64,000 nucleotides of DNA, taken from the NCBI GenBank assembly GCA_018400295.1, contig JAGYMZ010000005.1, forward strand, positions 25,157-89,156. Reading direction: 5' to 3'. Source of the DNA: Bacteroidales bacterium (GTDB lineage Bacteria > Bacteroidota > Bacteroidia > Bacteroidales > B18-G4). The position numbers and the translations under genes were made by a program. Below the pieces are notes generated by a model. That model worked only from the letters and a program-made list of their open reading frames with translations, was not told the origin of the DNA and did not search any database. The number at the start of each line of letters is the position of its first letter. Positions within the stretch are counted from its first letter, which is position 1. Shown piece after piece: positions 8,526 to 17,748 of this stretch.

Positions 8526-10394
8526 TCAGGCGACCTCTTTGGCTCCATCTTCCACGACATCTTCTTCCAGCCGGAGATTTTCAATGATAAAGTTTTGCCT
8601 GTCCGGGGTGTTCTTGCCCATATAGAAATCCAGGATCTTTTGAATGGGGGATTCCCGTTTCAGAAGCACAGGGTCCAGCCGGATCGAACTGCCGATGAAA
8701 TGAGAGAACTCCTCCGGGGATATTTCGCCCAGTCCTTTAAACCGGGTGATCTCTGCGTTGGATCCGATTTCTTTCACCGCTTCTTTCTTTTCTTGCTGGG
8801 AATAGCAATAGTGGGTCTTTTTTTTGTTTCGTACCCGGAAAAGGGGGGTTTGCAAGATATATAAATGGCCGCTTTTCACCAGGTCGGGATAGAACTGCAG
8901 AAAGAACGTAAGCAGCAGCAAACGGATATGCATGCCATCCACATCGGCATCCGTGGCAATGACGATATGGTTATAGCGCAGGTTTTCCATATCCTCATCA
9001 ATGTTGAGGGCGGCCTGCAGAAGGTTGAACTCTTCGTTTTGATAGACGATCTTTTTACTAAGTCCGTGGCAGTTCAGCGGCTTTCCTTTTAGACTGAATA
9101 CGGCCTGTGTCTGGACATTCCTTGCTTTTGTGATGGACCCGGAGGCCGAATCCCCCTCGGTAATGAACAGGGTCGTTTCCAGCCTTTTTTCATGATTGCT
9201 GTTGAGGTGTATGCGGCAATCGCGTAGTTTTTTATTGTGAAGACTGGCTTTTTTTACGCTTTCCCGGGCGAGCTTTTTTATGCCGGCCAGTTCTTTGCGT
9301 TCCTTTTCCGACTGCAATATTTTTCTGTACAGGGCTTCGGCGGTTTCCTGGTTTTTATGCAGGTAGTTGTCCAGGTTCCGTTTCACAATATCTGTCACGT
9401 AATTCCGGATGGTTTGTCCGCCGGGTTCAACATACTGAGATCCCAGCTTGGTCTTGGTTTGTGATTCAAATACAGGCTCCTGTACCTTTATGCTGATCGC
9501 GGCCAGGATGGATGCGCGGATGTCACTTGTTTCAAAGTCTTTATTATAAAATTCCCGTACTGTTTTTACGATGGCCTCGCGAAAAGCAGCCAGGTGGGTT
9601 CCGCCCTGTGTGGTGTGCTGTCCGTTGACAAAAGAGTAGTGTTCTTCTCCGTACTGCTTTGAACTATGTGAAAAGGCACATTCAAAGTCGCCTTCCCTGA
9701 TATGTATAATGGGATACAGCAGGGGGCCGTTGCCGTTGATGTTCCGTTCCAGCAAGTCGAGCAACCCATTTTCCGCATGAAAACGTTCCCCGTTGAACAG
9801 GATGGTCAGCCCGTTGTTCAGGAAGACATAGTTCCACAGCAGTTTTTCGACGTATTCGTTGATATAATGGAAATTGCCAAAAATTTCATGGTCCGGAGTG
9901 AATGTAACGATCGTTCCTTGCTTAAGCCCGGTCTCTTCCCTGACGGGTTCATCATTGGTCAGCGTTCCCCGTTCATATTCCACCACCTTGGTTTTATTTT
10001 CCCGCACCGACTGGATCCGGAACCAGGATGACATGGCGTTCACTGCTTTGGATCCCACGCCGTTCAGTCCGACGGCCTTTTTAAATACCCTGGAATCATA
10101 CTTGGCACCTGTATTGATCTTGGAAACACAATCGATCACTTTTCCCAGGGGCATTCCGCGACCGTAATCGCGTATGGTAACGGTCTTGTCTTCTATGGTC
10201 ACCTCTATTTTCTTGCCATGGCCCATAACGAATTCGTCGATGGAGTTGTCGATGACCTCTTTGATCAGGACATAAATGCCATCATCGGGTGAGGCGCCGT
10301 CACCCAGTTTCCCGATATACATGCCGGGCCTCAGCCGGATATGCTCTTTCCAGTCAAGCGAGCGTATGCTTTCTTCATTATAATTTTCAGCCAT
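8526..10394 (-). CDS. parE: DNA topoisomerase IV subunit B (ParE)
   Basis: 622 residues, the short ParE-like form of the type IIA topoisomerase ATPase subunit. The GHKL ATP site has E46 and N50 in [10 protein letters not shown], and GVGSKAVNA forms the ATP lid. The QTK loop is in SQTKTKLGS. The TOPRIM domain shows EGDSASGS and the metal-binding DADVDGMHI. With ParC it decatenates daughter chromosomes. ParC usually follows ParE in this phylum, but here the next gene downstream is the convergent NAD(P)HX enzyme, so the partner must be elsewhere. Confidence 0.9.
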   Translation of the reverse strand: MAENYNEESIRSLDWKEHIRLRPGMYIGKLGDGASPDDGIYVLIKEVIDNSIDEFVMGHGKKIEVTIEDKTVTIRDYGRGMPLGKVIDCVSKINTGAKYDSRVFKKAVGLNGVGSKAVNAMSSWFRIQSVRENKTKVVEYERGTLTNDEPVREETGLKQGTIVTFTPDHEIFGNFHYINEYVEKLLWNYVFLNNGLTILFNGERFHAENGLLDLLERNINGNGPLLYPIIHIREGDFECAFSHSSKQYGEEHYSFVNGQHTTQGGTHLAAFREAIVKTVREFYNKDFETSDIRASILAAISIKVQEPVFESQTKTKLGSQYVEPGGQTIRNYVTDIVKRNLDNYLHKNQETAEALYRKILQSEKERKELAGIKKLARESVKKASLHNKKLRDCRIHLNSNHEKRLETTLFITEGDSASGSITKARNVQTQAVFSLKGKPLNCHGLSKKIVYQNEEFNLLQAALNIDEDMENLRYNHIVIATDADVDGMHIRLLLLTFFLQFYPDLVKSGHLYILQTPLFRVRNKKKTHYCYSQQEKKEAVKEIGSNAEITRFKGLGEISPEEFSHFIGSSIRLDPVLLKRESPIQKILDFYMGKNTPDRQNFIIENLRLEEDVVEDGAKEVA

Positions 10395-10410
10395 AAATCA
10401 GGAATTTTAA

Positions 10411-10440
10411 CAAAAATACCTATTTGCGGGGTTTCCCGAA
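10411..10440 (-). promoter_or_regulatory. Probable promoter of parE
   Basis: Read on the minus strand, TATTTTTG (10418-10411) matches TAnnTTTG. TTC at 10440-10438, 19 bases upstream, is one mismatch from the TTG -33 core. The box ends 16 bases before the start codon. Confidence 0.5.
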
Positions 10441-10484
10441 GGACAATGTATGAATTTTATTAAGAAAGGGGTGTTGAAATCTTT

Positions 10485-12311
10485 TTACAGAAGGGGTTCA
10501 ACGTTCTTACCTGTGATCTTGGCCCGTTTCCGTTCATGTTCCCCCAGCATGATCTTACGCATCCGCAGCGATCTTGGTGTAACTTCCAGGTATTCGTCTT
10601 TCCCAATGTATTCCATCGACTCCTCAAGAGAGAATTTAACAGCGGGAACGATCATTGCTTTTTCATCCGAGCCCGATGCCCGCATATTGGTCAGTTTCTT
10701 GGTTTTGGTAACATTGATGACCAAATCGTTGGGGCGGATATGTTCACCAATCACCTGTCCGGCGTATATTTCATCATTGGGATGAATGAAGAAAGTGCCC
10801 CTGTCCTGTAGCTTATTTATAGCATAGGCTATGGCTGTGCCGTTTTCCATGGCAATGAGGGAACCGTACCGTCGTCCTGGAATTTCTCCTTTCCAGGGTT
10901 GAAATTCCCTGAAACGGTGTGCCATAATTGCTTCTCCTTCGCTGGCGGTGAGCAAACTGTTCCGCAACCCGATAATACCCCTGGCGGGAATATTGAATTC
11001 CAGATGGGAACGGTCTCCTTTTGTACTGATGCTGGCAACCTCGCCTTTTCGCTGAGAGATCATTTCAATGACCTTTCCGGAAAATTCCGGAGGTACATGC
11101 ACAGTCAGGGATTCAACCGGTTCATGGTCCGTTCCATTGACCTTTTTGAGTATGACCTGAGGCTGGCCAATCTGGAATTCGTATCCTTCCCGCCGCATCG
11201 TTTCTACCAGGATGGAGAGGTGAAGGATCCCACGGCCATATACCATGAGCGCTTCAGGTGTATTGGTTTCTTTGACGCGCAGGGCCAGGTTTTTCTCCGT
11301 TTCTTTGAACAATCGCTCCCGAAGGTGGCGCGATGTGACAAATTTGCCCTCCCGGCCGTAAAATGGCGAGTTGTTGACCAGGAAAAGCATGCTGATGGTT
11401 GGTTCTTCAATTTTAAGCGGATCCAGGCCTTCGGGGTTTTCCAGATCGGCAATGGTATCCCCTATGTCGAAATCATCCAGTCCCAGCACAGCACATATCT
11501 CCCCGGCATGAACATCTTCCTTGAACTTTTCCTTTCCCAGGCCTTCAAAAACATACAGTTCTTTGATCTTTGACTTTAAAACCCTGCCATCCTGCTTGAT
11601 GAGTGAGACATCCATTCCCCATTGCAGTGTACCCCTTGAAAGCCTTCCCACAGCGATCCTTCCAACATAGGAAGAATAGTCGAGCGAAGAGATCTGCAAC
11701 TGGGTTGTACCTTCCGTAAATGTTGCCGGAGGGATATGGGTAATGATGGTATCCAACAGGTAAACAATATCTTTCGTTGGCTTTTGCCAGTCTTCCGACA
11801 TCCATCCATATTTTGACGACCCATAAACCGTCGGAAAATTCAGCTGCTCTTCACTGGCATCCAGGTTGAACATCAGGTCGAAGACCTGTTCATTCGCCCA
11901 GGAAGGGTCGCAATTCGGCTTATCCACTTTATTGATCACCACGACCGGTTTTAAATCCAGGGCCAGCGCCTTTTGTAAAACAAAACGGGTCTGTGGCATA
12001 GGGCCTTCAAAAGCATCTACCAACAACAATACCCCATCGGCCATGTTCAGGACCCTTTCTACTTCCCCGCCGAAATCACTGTGTCCGGGTGTGTCTATGA
12101 TGTTGATCTTTGCCCCTTTATATCTGACGGAAACATTTTTTGACAATATGGTGATCCCTCTTTCCCTTTCCAGGGGGTTGCTGTCCAGGATCAGGTCGCC
12201 CATATCCTGGTTATCCCTGAAGAGATCCGCCTGGTATAGGATCCTGTCAACCAAGGTGGTTTTTCCGTGATCTACGTGGGCGATGATTGCTATATTCCTG
12301 ATATCTTGCAT
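10485..12311 (-). CDS. typA: Translational GTPase TypA/BipA
   Basis: 608 residues, normal for this ribosome-binding GTPase, which acts in ribosome assembly and stress or cold adaptation. G motifs: G1 AHVDHGKTT, G3 DTPGHSDF, G4 NKVDK; EF-G-like domains III and V follow, then the TypA-specific C-terminal domain. I chose the ATG at 12311 (MQDIRNIAII), which matches the family start; an ATG at 12329 would lie only about 10 bases from the end of the promoter -7 box and so have almost no leader. The gene is divergent from the methyltransferase at 12486. Confidence 0.95.
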   Translation of the reverse strand: MQDIRNIAIIAHVDHGKTTLVDRILYQADLFRDNQDMGDLILDSNPLERERGITILSKNVSVRYKGAKINIIDTPGHSDFGGEVERVLNMADGVLLLVDAFEGPMPQTRFVLQKALALDLKPVVVINKVDKPNCDPSWANEQVFDLMFNLDASEEQLNFPTVYGSSKYGWMSEDWQKPTKDIVYLLDTIITHIPPATFTEGTTQLQISSLDYSSYVGRIAVGRLSRGTLQWGMDVSLIKQDGRVLKSKIKELYVFEGLGKEKFKEDVHAGEICAVLGLDDFDIGDTIADLENPEGLDPLKIEEPTISMLFLVNNSPFYGREGKFVTSRHLRERLFKETEKNLALRVKETNTPEALMVYGRGILHLSILVETMRREGYEFQIGQPQVILKKVNGTDHEPVESLTVHVPPEFSGKVIEMISQRKGEVASISTKGDRSHLEFNIPARGIIGLRNSLLTASEGEAIMAHRFREFQPWKGEIPGRRYGSLIAMENGTAIAYAINKLQDRGTFFIHPNDEIYAGQVIGEHIRPNDLVINVTKTKKLTNMRASGSDEKAMIVPAVKFSLEESMEYIGKDEYLEVTPRSLRMRKIMLGEHERKRAKITGKNVEPLL

Positions 12312-12335
12312 AATAATATGGGCTTTCATTTTGAG

Positions 12336-12347
12336 GGTGCAAAAGTA
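12336..12347 (-). promoter_or_regulatory. TypA promoter -7 box, extended form TACTTTTGCACC
   Basis: On the minus strand TACTTTTG (12347-12340) fits TAnnTTTG and continues as CACC. No TTG core is found 19 bases upstream. The same extended element occurs ahead of the TPR gene at 36315 and, with C for T, ahead of ispH. Confidence 0.5.
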
Positions 12348-12485
12348 GTGATTATATGCATAGGGTTTTCACAGCCTTCATCGATGTGCTAAAATGCTCC
12401 GGAAAAAATTTGTAATCGAAAAGGTATACGATACCTTTATCCTTTACCAAAAAATTCGGTAATTTCGCCGACCAAATACGGAGCG

Positions 12486-13301
12486 ATGAACAAATTCAAC
12501 AAATTGGTCAAAGCATTTTCAATGCTTCTGGTTAAGCCTTATTTGCTTAATAATGTGATCAACGATACCAGCCGGTGGAGGAAGCATGTAGAAAAGAACT
12601 ATGGGAAAGGTTCCGGTTTGCCCATGGTGGATATTATAAGCTTGCTGGGTTCGATCAATGAGCAAATATCTCCCTTTTCTTTTCTGGATGGGGGGTCAAT
12701 GCCTACTGATCTGGCTCTGCTGCGCGGACTGGCCCGGATGCAGGAAGATTGTTCCTATTTCGAGATCGGTACCTGGCGGGGGGAAAGTGTGGCCAATGTG
12801 GCTTCCATTGCCAAAGAATGCTATACCCTGAACCTCTCCAATATAGAGATCCGCGAACAGGGATATCCGGAGAGTTACGTACGGCAGTACGGTCTGTTAT
12901 CCCGGAAGTTCGACAACATCATCCATTTGCGGGGTAATTCCACTTCTTTTGATTTTGCCGGGTTGAATAAGAAGTTTGACCTGATCTTTATTGATGGTGA
13001 CCATCATTACGAAATGGTGAAGAATGACAGCCATAAAGTTTTTACTTTTCTGGCCCATGAAGATTCGGTTGTGGTGTGGCACGATTATGCCCGCAACCCG
13101 GAAACGGTGCGTTTTGAAGTTCTGGCCGGCATATTGGACGGTACACCGAAAAAATATCACGATGGCTTGTATTTTATTTCCAATACCTTATGTGCGATCT
13201 ATACGCGCAGGAAACTCGATTCCACGCCTTTTCAGCCTCCGCTGACACCCGGGAAGATATTCCGGTTGCATCTCAGTTCGGATGAGCTAAAGCCGGATTG
13301 A
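12486..13301 (+). CDS. Class I SAM-dependent methyltransferase
   Basis: 271 residues with a Rossmann-type methyltransferase fold: FEIGTWRGES (SAM-binding loop, near residue 92), then FIDGDHHYEMV and VVWHDY, matching the group often found in cell-surface glycan clusters. The substrate cannot be read from the sequence. It is a single-gene unit that converges on a flippase gene 7 bases away, with a glycosyltransferase beyond it, so a role in surface polysaccharide modification is a reasonable inference only. Confidence 0.75.
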   Translation: MNKFNKLVKAFSMLLVKPYLLNNVINDTSRWRKHVEKNYGKGSGLPMVDIISLLGSINEQISPFSFLDGGSMPTDLALLRGLARMQEDCSYFEIGTWRGESVANVASIAKECYTLNLSNIEIREQGYPESYVRQYGLLSRKFDNIIHLRGNSTSFDFAGLNKKFDLIFIDGDHHYEMVKNDSHKVFTFLAHEDSVVVWHDYARNPETVRFEVLAGILDGTPKKYHDGLYFISNTLCAIYTRRKLDSTPFQPPLTPGKIFRLHLSSDELKPD

Positions 13302-13308
13302 GCAGGTG

Positions 13309-14583
13309 TTATTTCTTTTTTAACAGGTTCCGGATCTCCCCGGCAAACATGTTCAGGTCTTTTGCATTCAATACCCAGTCTTTACGTTGAAGTACAGATT
13401 CCTTCCGGAAAAAAAACATGATAAGCAGGGAAGTTCCAAGGTAGGAAATGGATGTGGCCCAGCCTGCCCCTGAGGCCGCGTAAACCGGGATAAGGAGATA
13501 CAAGGCTATCAGGGATACGATAAGACCTGCAGAAGAAGCAATGATGTTGATGTGGTATTTTCCCCTTCCTGAAAAATAATGTCCTGTGAGAATATTGATA
13601 TTGTATATCAATACTCCGGGGGCCAGAGCCCACATGACCGGTTTTATGCCTTCGAACCCTTCGCCAAAGAGAAACGTGTAAAATGCGGTGGGGAGCAGGA
13701 TCAACGGCAGGATCAGAACCATACTGATGCCCAGGCTTACCTGCACCAGTTGCAGGGTGATCCTCTGGGCATAACGGATGTCATCTGTGTTGGCAATGCG
13801 GGCATACTGTACCAGAGAAATGCTTTTGCTGACCAGCCAGATGGATTCCATCAGGGCGATGCCGTTGGAATAGATCCCCACATAATTTTCACCGTGGTAT
13901 GCATCCAGGAAATAATAGCTCAACCGGAAACTCATAAGCTGGGCGATATGGGCCAGCTGATTCAGGAAGCCAAATTTAAACAGGTCGCGGAGCACCCCCG
14001 GAATAGCTTTTATGGTATGTGTTCCGGAAAGTAAGCTTTTCCTGAGATATAACAACCCTGCCAGCCAGCTTATGGTGAAAGAAAGGTACAGGGCCAGGAT
14101 GTATGTGTAAATATTATGGTAGGATGTCAGTGTAAAAAATCCTGTAATGGTCAGAATAACGATCAGGGGTTGCAGCAGTGTCACAAAATTGGATGCCTTG
14201 ATTTTCTCTTTACCGATCAATAAGGTGGAATTTATGGAAGCAAAGGAGTTGATGGCCGATAAAATGGCAATATGAAAGGTAAACGAACGATCAACCACAG
14301 GGAATAGGAAAAGTACCCCGAAGGCTAAAAGGCTGATCAGGATGCTCCAGAAATAGGATGGCATGAAAAGCACGGAGACTTTATGCCTGGGCGTCAGGTA
14401 AACAAGGGTAGCCCCTCCGACCAGGTTGGAAAATACAAGAATGATCGCGATGGTGGTGATGATCAGTCCTTGCTGACCCTTTCCCGCAGGACCAAGGTAT
14501 TGTGAAAGGACAATGGCGATCAGCAGGTTTATGACTGCCGCCAGGGATTTTGTGCCGAACGTATGGATGATTTTACCAAACAA
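13309..14583 (-). CDS. Polysaccharide flippase (Wzx/MATE-like) membrane protein
   Basis: 424 residues, almost entirely hydrophobic, about 12-14 membrane segments, ending in a short basic tail (LLKKK). The pattern is that of lipid-linked oligosaccharide flippases of the MOP superfamily. The only start near the first membrane helix is TTG at 14583: the in-frame stop shared with the upstream glycosyltransferase end (14593-14595) lies three codons before it, and no ATG lies between. It follows the GT4 gene by 9 bases and was probably transferred with it as a glycan-export pair. Confidence 0.82.
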   Translation of the reverse strand: MFGKIIHTFGTKSLAAVINLLIAIVLSQYLGPAGKGQQGLIITTIAIILVFSNLVGGATLVYLTPRHKVSVLFMPSYFWSILISLLAFGVLFLFPVVDRSFTFHIAILSAINSFASINSTLLIGKEKIKASNFVTLLQPLIVILTITGFFTLTSYHNIYTYILALYLSFTISWLAGLLYLRKSLLSGTHTIKAIPGVLRDLFKFGFLNQLAHIAQLMSFRLSYYFLDAYHGENYVGIYSNGIALMESIWLVSKSISLVQYARIANTDDIRYAQRITLQLVQVSLGISMVLILPLILLPTAFYTFLFGEGFEGIKPVMWALAPGVLIYNINILTGHYFSGRGKYHINIIASSAGLIVSLIALYLLIPVYAASGAGWATSISYLGTSLLIMFFFRKESVLQRKDWVLNAKDLNMFAGEIRNLLKKK

Positions 14584-14592
14584 TGCGATAAT

Positions 14593-15759
14593 TTATTGTT
14601 TCAATATGTTACGGTATACATCAAAAAGCTGATTGCCGATCACGGTGTTGCTGAAATGTTCGAGGGCGTATTTGCGCAGGTATTTTTGATCATAATCATC
14701 AGGATGGTCCAGCATATATACAATGCTATCTTTTAATTGCTTTTCATTCCCGGGCTCAATAAGGATGCCGAGCCGGTCGTTCAGATGCTCCCTGATGCCT
14801 CCCACATCGGTAGAAATGACCGGAACACCGCATGCATAACTTTCCAGGATCACAACCGGTAAATTTTCATAATTACTGAACATGACCATAAATTTTCCGC
14901 GTGCCATGATCCGGGCCAGCTCTTCGTTTTCCCGCAGGCCATAGAAAATCACCGTGTCCTTATCCAGCCCCAGGGAATCTGCATATGCCCTTAAGTCGTC
15001 ATAATCGATCCCTTCACCAACCATATCGCACACAAAGTCATTGCGTTCAGCAGAAATTTCTTTCAGTACCCTGAACATGCCGGAGATGTTTTTTTGTTGG
15101 TCATCAAAACATGATATATGGACCATGCGTATTTTGCCGTTGGCTTTTTTGCTGGCCGGATGGAACATGGAGGTGTTGACCACGTTGGGTATGATCACAT
15201 AATTATCGTTCTTCAGCCCGCAACGGATCATGGCATCCTTGAGATTGGAGGTGACCGGCATGATGCAAGATGCACCGGCGGCTACAATGTTGGTGATTTT
15301 TTTGCGCAACCATCCGTAATAGGTATGCGTGCTTGGTAAATAACGGGTCCAGTGTTCGGTAATGACATAAGGTGTACCATTCAGCCTTTTATATAAATAT
15401 GCGATCAGACCGTGGCGGGTCAGGACATGCACGTGCAGGAGGTCTGCATGGCCATGTTTTTCCCGGATCCTGCGCATGCCTATCCGGTGGTATTTATAAA
15501 AGCGCCATGCATTTACCAGCTTATCCGGAAATTTCAGGATGCTCCGGTATTTACGGTAATATATCCGCAGGGTAGGCAGTGGCTCGCCGGTGCTTTCCAG
15601 AAAATCGGCTTTGCTACCCTGCATTTGTTCATCCGGGTGTACGTAAAGCACAGTCACACGGCAATGGGCCGATGCAGCGATCCCGTGCCGTTGGATGAAC
15701 AGTCCGGGCATAGGGTCATAACGGTGAGGATACCACCGCGGGAGATACAATACGTGCAT
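14593..15759 (-). CDS. Glycosyltransferase family 4
   Basis: 388 residues from the ATG at 15759 (MHVLYLPRWYPH), the usual beginning of GT4 enzymes; an ATG at 15783 would add eight residues. The GT-B fold is shown by an N-terminal GLFIQRHG loop and the C-terminal E-x7-E motif in ENLPVVILE followed by SYACGVPVISTDVGG. Such enzymes transfer a sugar from a nucleotide donor to a growing glycan on the cytoplasmic face. Downstream neighbour is a flippase; upstream is a kinase gene of nucleotide salvage, so the glycan part of the run probably starts here. Confidence 0.87.
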   Translation of the reverse strand: MHVLYLPRWYPHRYDPMPGLFIQRHGIAASAHCRVTVLYVHPDEQMQGSKADFLESTGEPLPTLRIYYRKYRSILKFPDKLVNAWRFYKYHRIGMRRIREKHGHADLLHVHVLTRHGLIAYLYKRLNGTPYVITEHWTRYLPSTHTYYGWLRKKITNIVAAGASCIMPVTSNLKDAMIRCGLKNDNYVIIPNVVNTSMFHPASKKANGKIRMVHISCFDDQQKNISGMFRVLKEISAERNDFVCDMVGEGIDYDDLRAYADSLGLDKDTVIFYGLRENEELARIMARGKFMVMFSNYENLPVVILESYACGVPVISTDVGGIREHLNDRLGILIEPGNEKQLKDSIVYMLDHPDDYDQKYLRKYALEHFSNTVIGNQLFDVYRNILKQ

Positions 15760-15814
15760 ATTTTGATTGCCTTCTGGATCCATGTGCTGACGGCTTGCAC
15801 TGCAAAATTAAAAA

Positions 15815-16333
15815 CTAAAACGTATTTTCAATGGCTTTAATTGCATTCTTCAAGCGCTGATCCCCAGAACCCGAAACAATATAAAATGGTAAATTCCTGT
15901 TATTTAGTTCATTATAATAAAGCCGGAACAGGTATTTCCGTTTATCCGGATGTTCTCTCAGCGGGTCTTCCTCCCAGGGAAGGTCAACATCGCAAAGCAG
16001 GTACAGATCATAGGGATGCTGCTTAATCTTTTCCAGGATCCAGGGATGGCACCGTTCGTATTTTACTTCGCTCCATATTTTTATGACAATGGGTTCGGTG
16101 TCGCAGAAAAGGAATTTTCTGGCCTGTGGCATTTTTTTCTTTTCACTGAGCAACTGATTTTTTGCAATGAACAGCATGTCATGTTCTTCGTAGGGACGTT
16201 CCAAGGCCTCCAGATAATCCCGTGCGAATTCACGGACCCATGTTGTTCCGTAATGTTCTGCCAGTTTCCGGGCCAGATCCGATTTACCGGTAGATTCCGG
16301 TCCGGTGATGGCTATGCGTTTAATTGCTTTCAT
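15815..16333 (-). CDS. NadR-like ribosylnicotinamide kinase (P-loop ATPase)
   Basis: 172 residues from the ATG at 16333 (MKAIKRIAITGPEST). The P-loop is GPESTGKS; the layout that follows (EFARDYLE, FLFCDTEPIV, HPYDLYLLCDVDLPWEEDPLR) parallels the kinase domain at the C-terminus of NadR, which phosphorylates nicotinamide riboside to NMN. The regulator and adenylyltransferase domains of NadR are absent. It overlaps pnuC by 14 bases, so transport and trapping by phosphorylation are probably coupled. A related possibility is a thiamine kinase role, given the thiamine-binding-like gene two positions upstream. Confidence 0.8.
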   Translation of the reverse strand: MKAIKRIAITGPESTGKSDLARKLAEHYGTTWVREFARDYLEALERPYEEHDMLFIAKNQLLSEKKKMPQARKFLFCDTEPIVIKIWSEVKYERCHPWILEKIKQHPYDLYLLCDVDLPWEEDPLREHPDKRKYLFRLYYNELNNRNLPFYIVSGSGDQRLKNAIKAIENTF

Positions 16334-16922
16334 GTGCTTCGAGGTCTTTTTTCCAGGCAACATAACCAACCATGGCCAGGATGGTGAGTACCAAAAACAA
16401 GACAGTCGTGGGATACAAGCCTTTATAAATATAAATTCCCACCGAAACGGCATCGACCACGATCCATACAAGCCAGTTCTCCAAAATTTTTCGTGCCAGC
16501 ATCCAGGTAGCTACGAAACTCAGGGAAGTGGTGAAGGCATCCCAGTATGGCAGATCCGAATCGGTATAAGATACCAGGAACTGGGAGATCAGGATGAAAA
16601 GCCCCATGCTGACAAAAAACAGGATCAGCATCAGTTTTCGTGAAGACTTTGTAACCATGACCTTATCCTGCCCGGAATGCTTTTTGCCAAAAACCCAGTG
16701 ATACCATCCGTAAAAACTGATAACGAGGTAATAGACCTGTAGCGACATATCGGCATATAGTTTGGCTTCTATATATACCAATATGTAGAGGCTGACGAGA
16801 ACGATGGAAACCGGCCAATACCAGATCTTTTGTTTGATCTGTAAGTAAATGGCGATTAATCCCAGTGTTGCGGCAATGATTTCGATGTAATTACCGGTAA
16901 CCCAGTGCAGGAACAGGCCCAT
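16320..16922 (-). CDS. pnuC: PnuC-family vitamin transporter (nicotinamide riboside or thiamine)
   Basis: 200 residues with about seven membrane segments and the aromatic-rich helices of PnuC, including YYLVISFYGWYHW and ENWLVWIVVDAVSVGIYIYKG. PnuC proteins facilitate uptake of nicotinamide riboside; close relatives in Bacteroidota (PnuT) move thiamine. The downstream kinase resembles the nicotinamide riboside kinase of NadR, which favours the first; the upstream neighbour resembles a thiamine-binding protein, which leaves the second open. It starts 3 bases after that gene. No space exists for a TPP riboswitch directly ahead of the trio. Confidence 0.87.
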   Translation of the reverse strand: MGLFLHWVTGNYIEIIAATLGLIAIYLQIKQKIWYWPVSIVLVSLYILVYIEAKLYADMSLQVYYLVISFYGWYHWVFGKKHSGQDKVMVTKSSRKLMLILFFVSMGLFILISQFLVSYTDSDLPYWDAFTTSLSFVATWMLARKILENWLVWIVVDAVSVGIYIYKGLYPTTVLFLVLTILAMVGYVAWKKDLEAHESN

Positions 16923-16925
16923 GAA

Positions 16926-17180
16926 TTATTCCGGTTTCGTATCCAGGTCGGCATTGATCACCTTCATAACAAAGACGGAATGAGGAATTTCAAAAGATCT
17001 TTTCATTTCTGCAGTAATTGTACCCATAACCTCATCGTATTCTCCGAAAACCTGGGTGCTCATTCCGCTGACCCGTATCCGCAGGTTTTGGTTTTTTCTT
17101 ATACGGTCGATGAAATCGCGGATCGGAGGGACGTATTCAATATTCAGGGGATAATAGCTTATTTCCACAGATGTTTTCAT
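16926..17180 (-). CDS. Thiamine-binding (YkoF/MTH1187-like) small protein
   Basis: 84 residues from the ATG at 17180 (MKTSVEISYYPL). The N-terminal beta-strand, the IRDFIDRI helix, the central VSGMSTQVFGEYDEVM and the long helix before SVFVMKVINADL fit the ferredoxin-like MTH1187/YkoF family that binds thiamine or its pyrimidine part. It lacks a signal peptide and so acts in the cytoplasm. It is tightly linked to pnuC (3 bases), implying a shared vitamin. The family call is by pattern only; the ligand is inference. Confidence 0.68.
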   Translation of the reverse strand: MKTSVEISYYPLNIEYVPPIRDFIDRIRKNQNLRIRVSGMSTQVFGEYDEVMGTITAEMKRSFEIPHSVFVMKVINADLDTKPE

Positions 17181-17224
17181 AATGCGGTATTTTTTGTTTT
17201 CCAATAGCGCAAAATTACAATAAA

Positions 17225-17746
17225 TTATCGATCAGGTCTGCGATGGGGTTTACGGATGCGTTCTATCAGATGCTTTTTAAACCTTTTGTCGGTTTGATAA
17301 TATTGCAGGATCTTTTTCGGTGGTAAAAATTGCGTTAATTCCTGGTAAAATTCCATCTGCAGATCAAGGAGTTCCTGTTCTTTAAGAAACCGGTCCATGA
17401 TCATGCCGATGGCTTCTTCGTTCGATAAGGTGTCCATAGCCCTCAAGCAATGATGGCTGCCTGCGTATTCGGGGCCCATCAGTTTTTCTGTGATGTTTTT
17501 TTTCCTGCGCTCATGTTCGTGGTACAGCGGCCAGAATCTTTCCGATTCTGTTTCGGTAAAATCAATGCTTTGTTCTATAAAACTGATTTTAAAGGCTTGC
17601 ATAACTTCCCAGGATTTTCCAAAGCCTTTTTGTCCTGGAGAGGATCCCATGGGTGGACCGGAACTGTCATTTTTCTGGGAAAAGCATGGATTGTAGCTCA
17701 AAACAGCAATAAGTATGATAAACAGCAAGGGTTTGATTTTTTTCAT
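17225..17746 (-). CDS. Periplasmic Spy/CpxP-like protein, possible sensor of the ECF sigma pathway
   Basis: 173 residues from the ATG at 17746, two bases after the anti-sigma stop (a GTG at 17752 is an alternative). An N-terminal signal peptide is followed by a Gly/Pro/Ser-rich linker and a long helical, charged region with FTETESERFWPLYHEHERR, which resembles the Bacteroidota proteins labelled sensors of ECF-type sigma factors and the Spy/CpxP periplasmic chaperones. The tail is strongly basic (RKPHRRPDR). Its position as third gene after a sigma factor and a membrane anti-sigma candidate supports an envelope-stress role. Confidence 0.65.
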   Translation of the reverse strand: MKKIKPLLFIILIAVLSYNPCFSQKNDSSGPPMGSSPGQKGFGKSWEVMQAFKISFIEQSIDFTETESERFWPLYHEHERRKKNITEKLMGPEYAGSHHCLRAMDTLSNEEAIGMIMDRFLKEQELLDLQMEFYQELTQFLPPKKILQYYQTDKRFKKHLIERIRKPHRRPDR

Positions 17747-17748
17747 GA

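Noticed and set aside
10899..11573. 224-codon plus-strand frame
   Set aside because: Opposite typA; no recognisable family.
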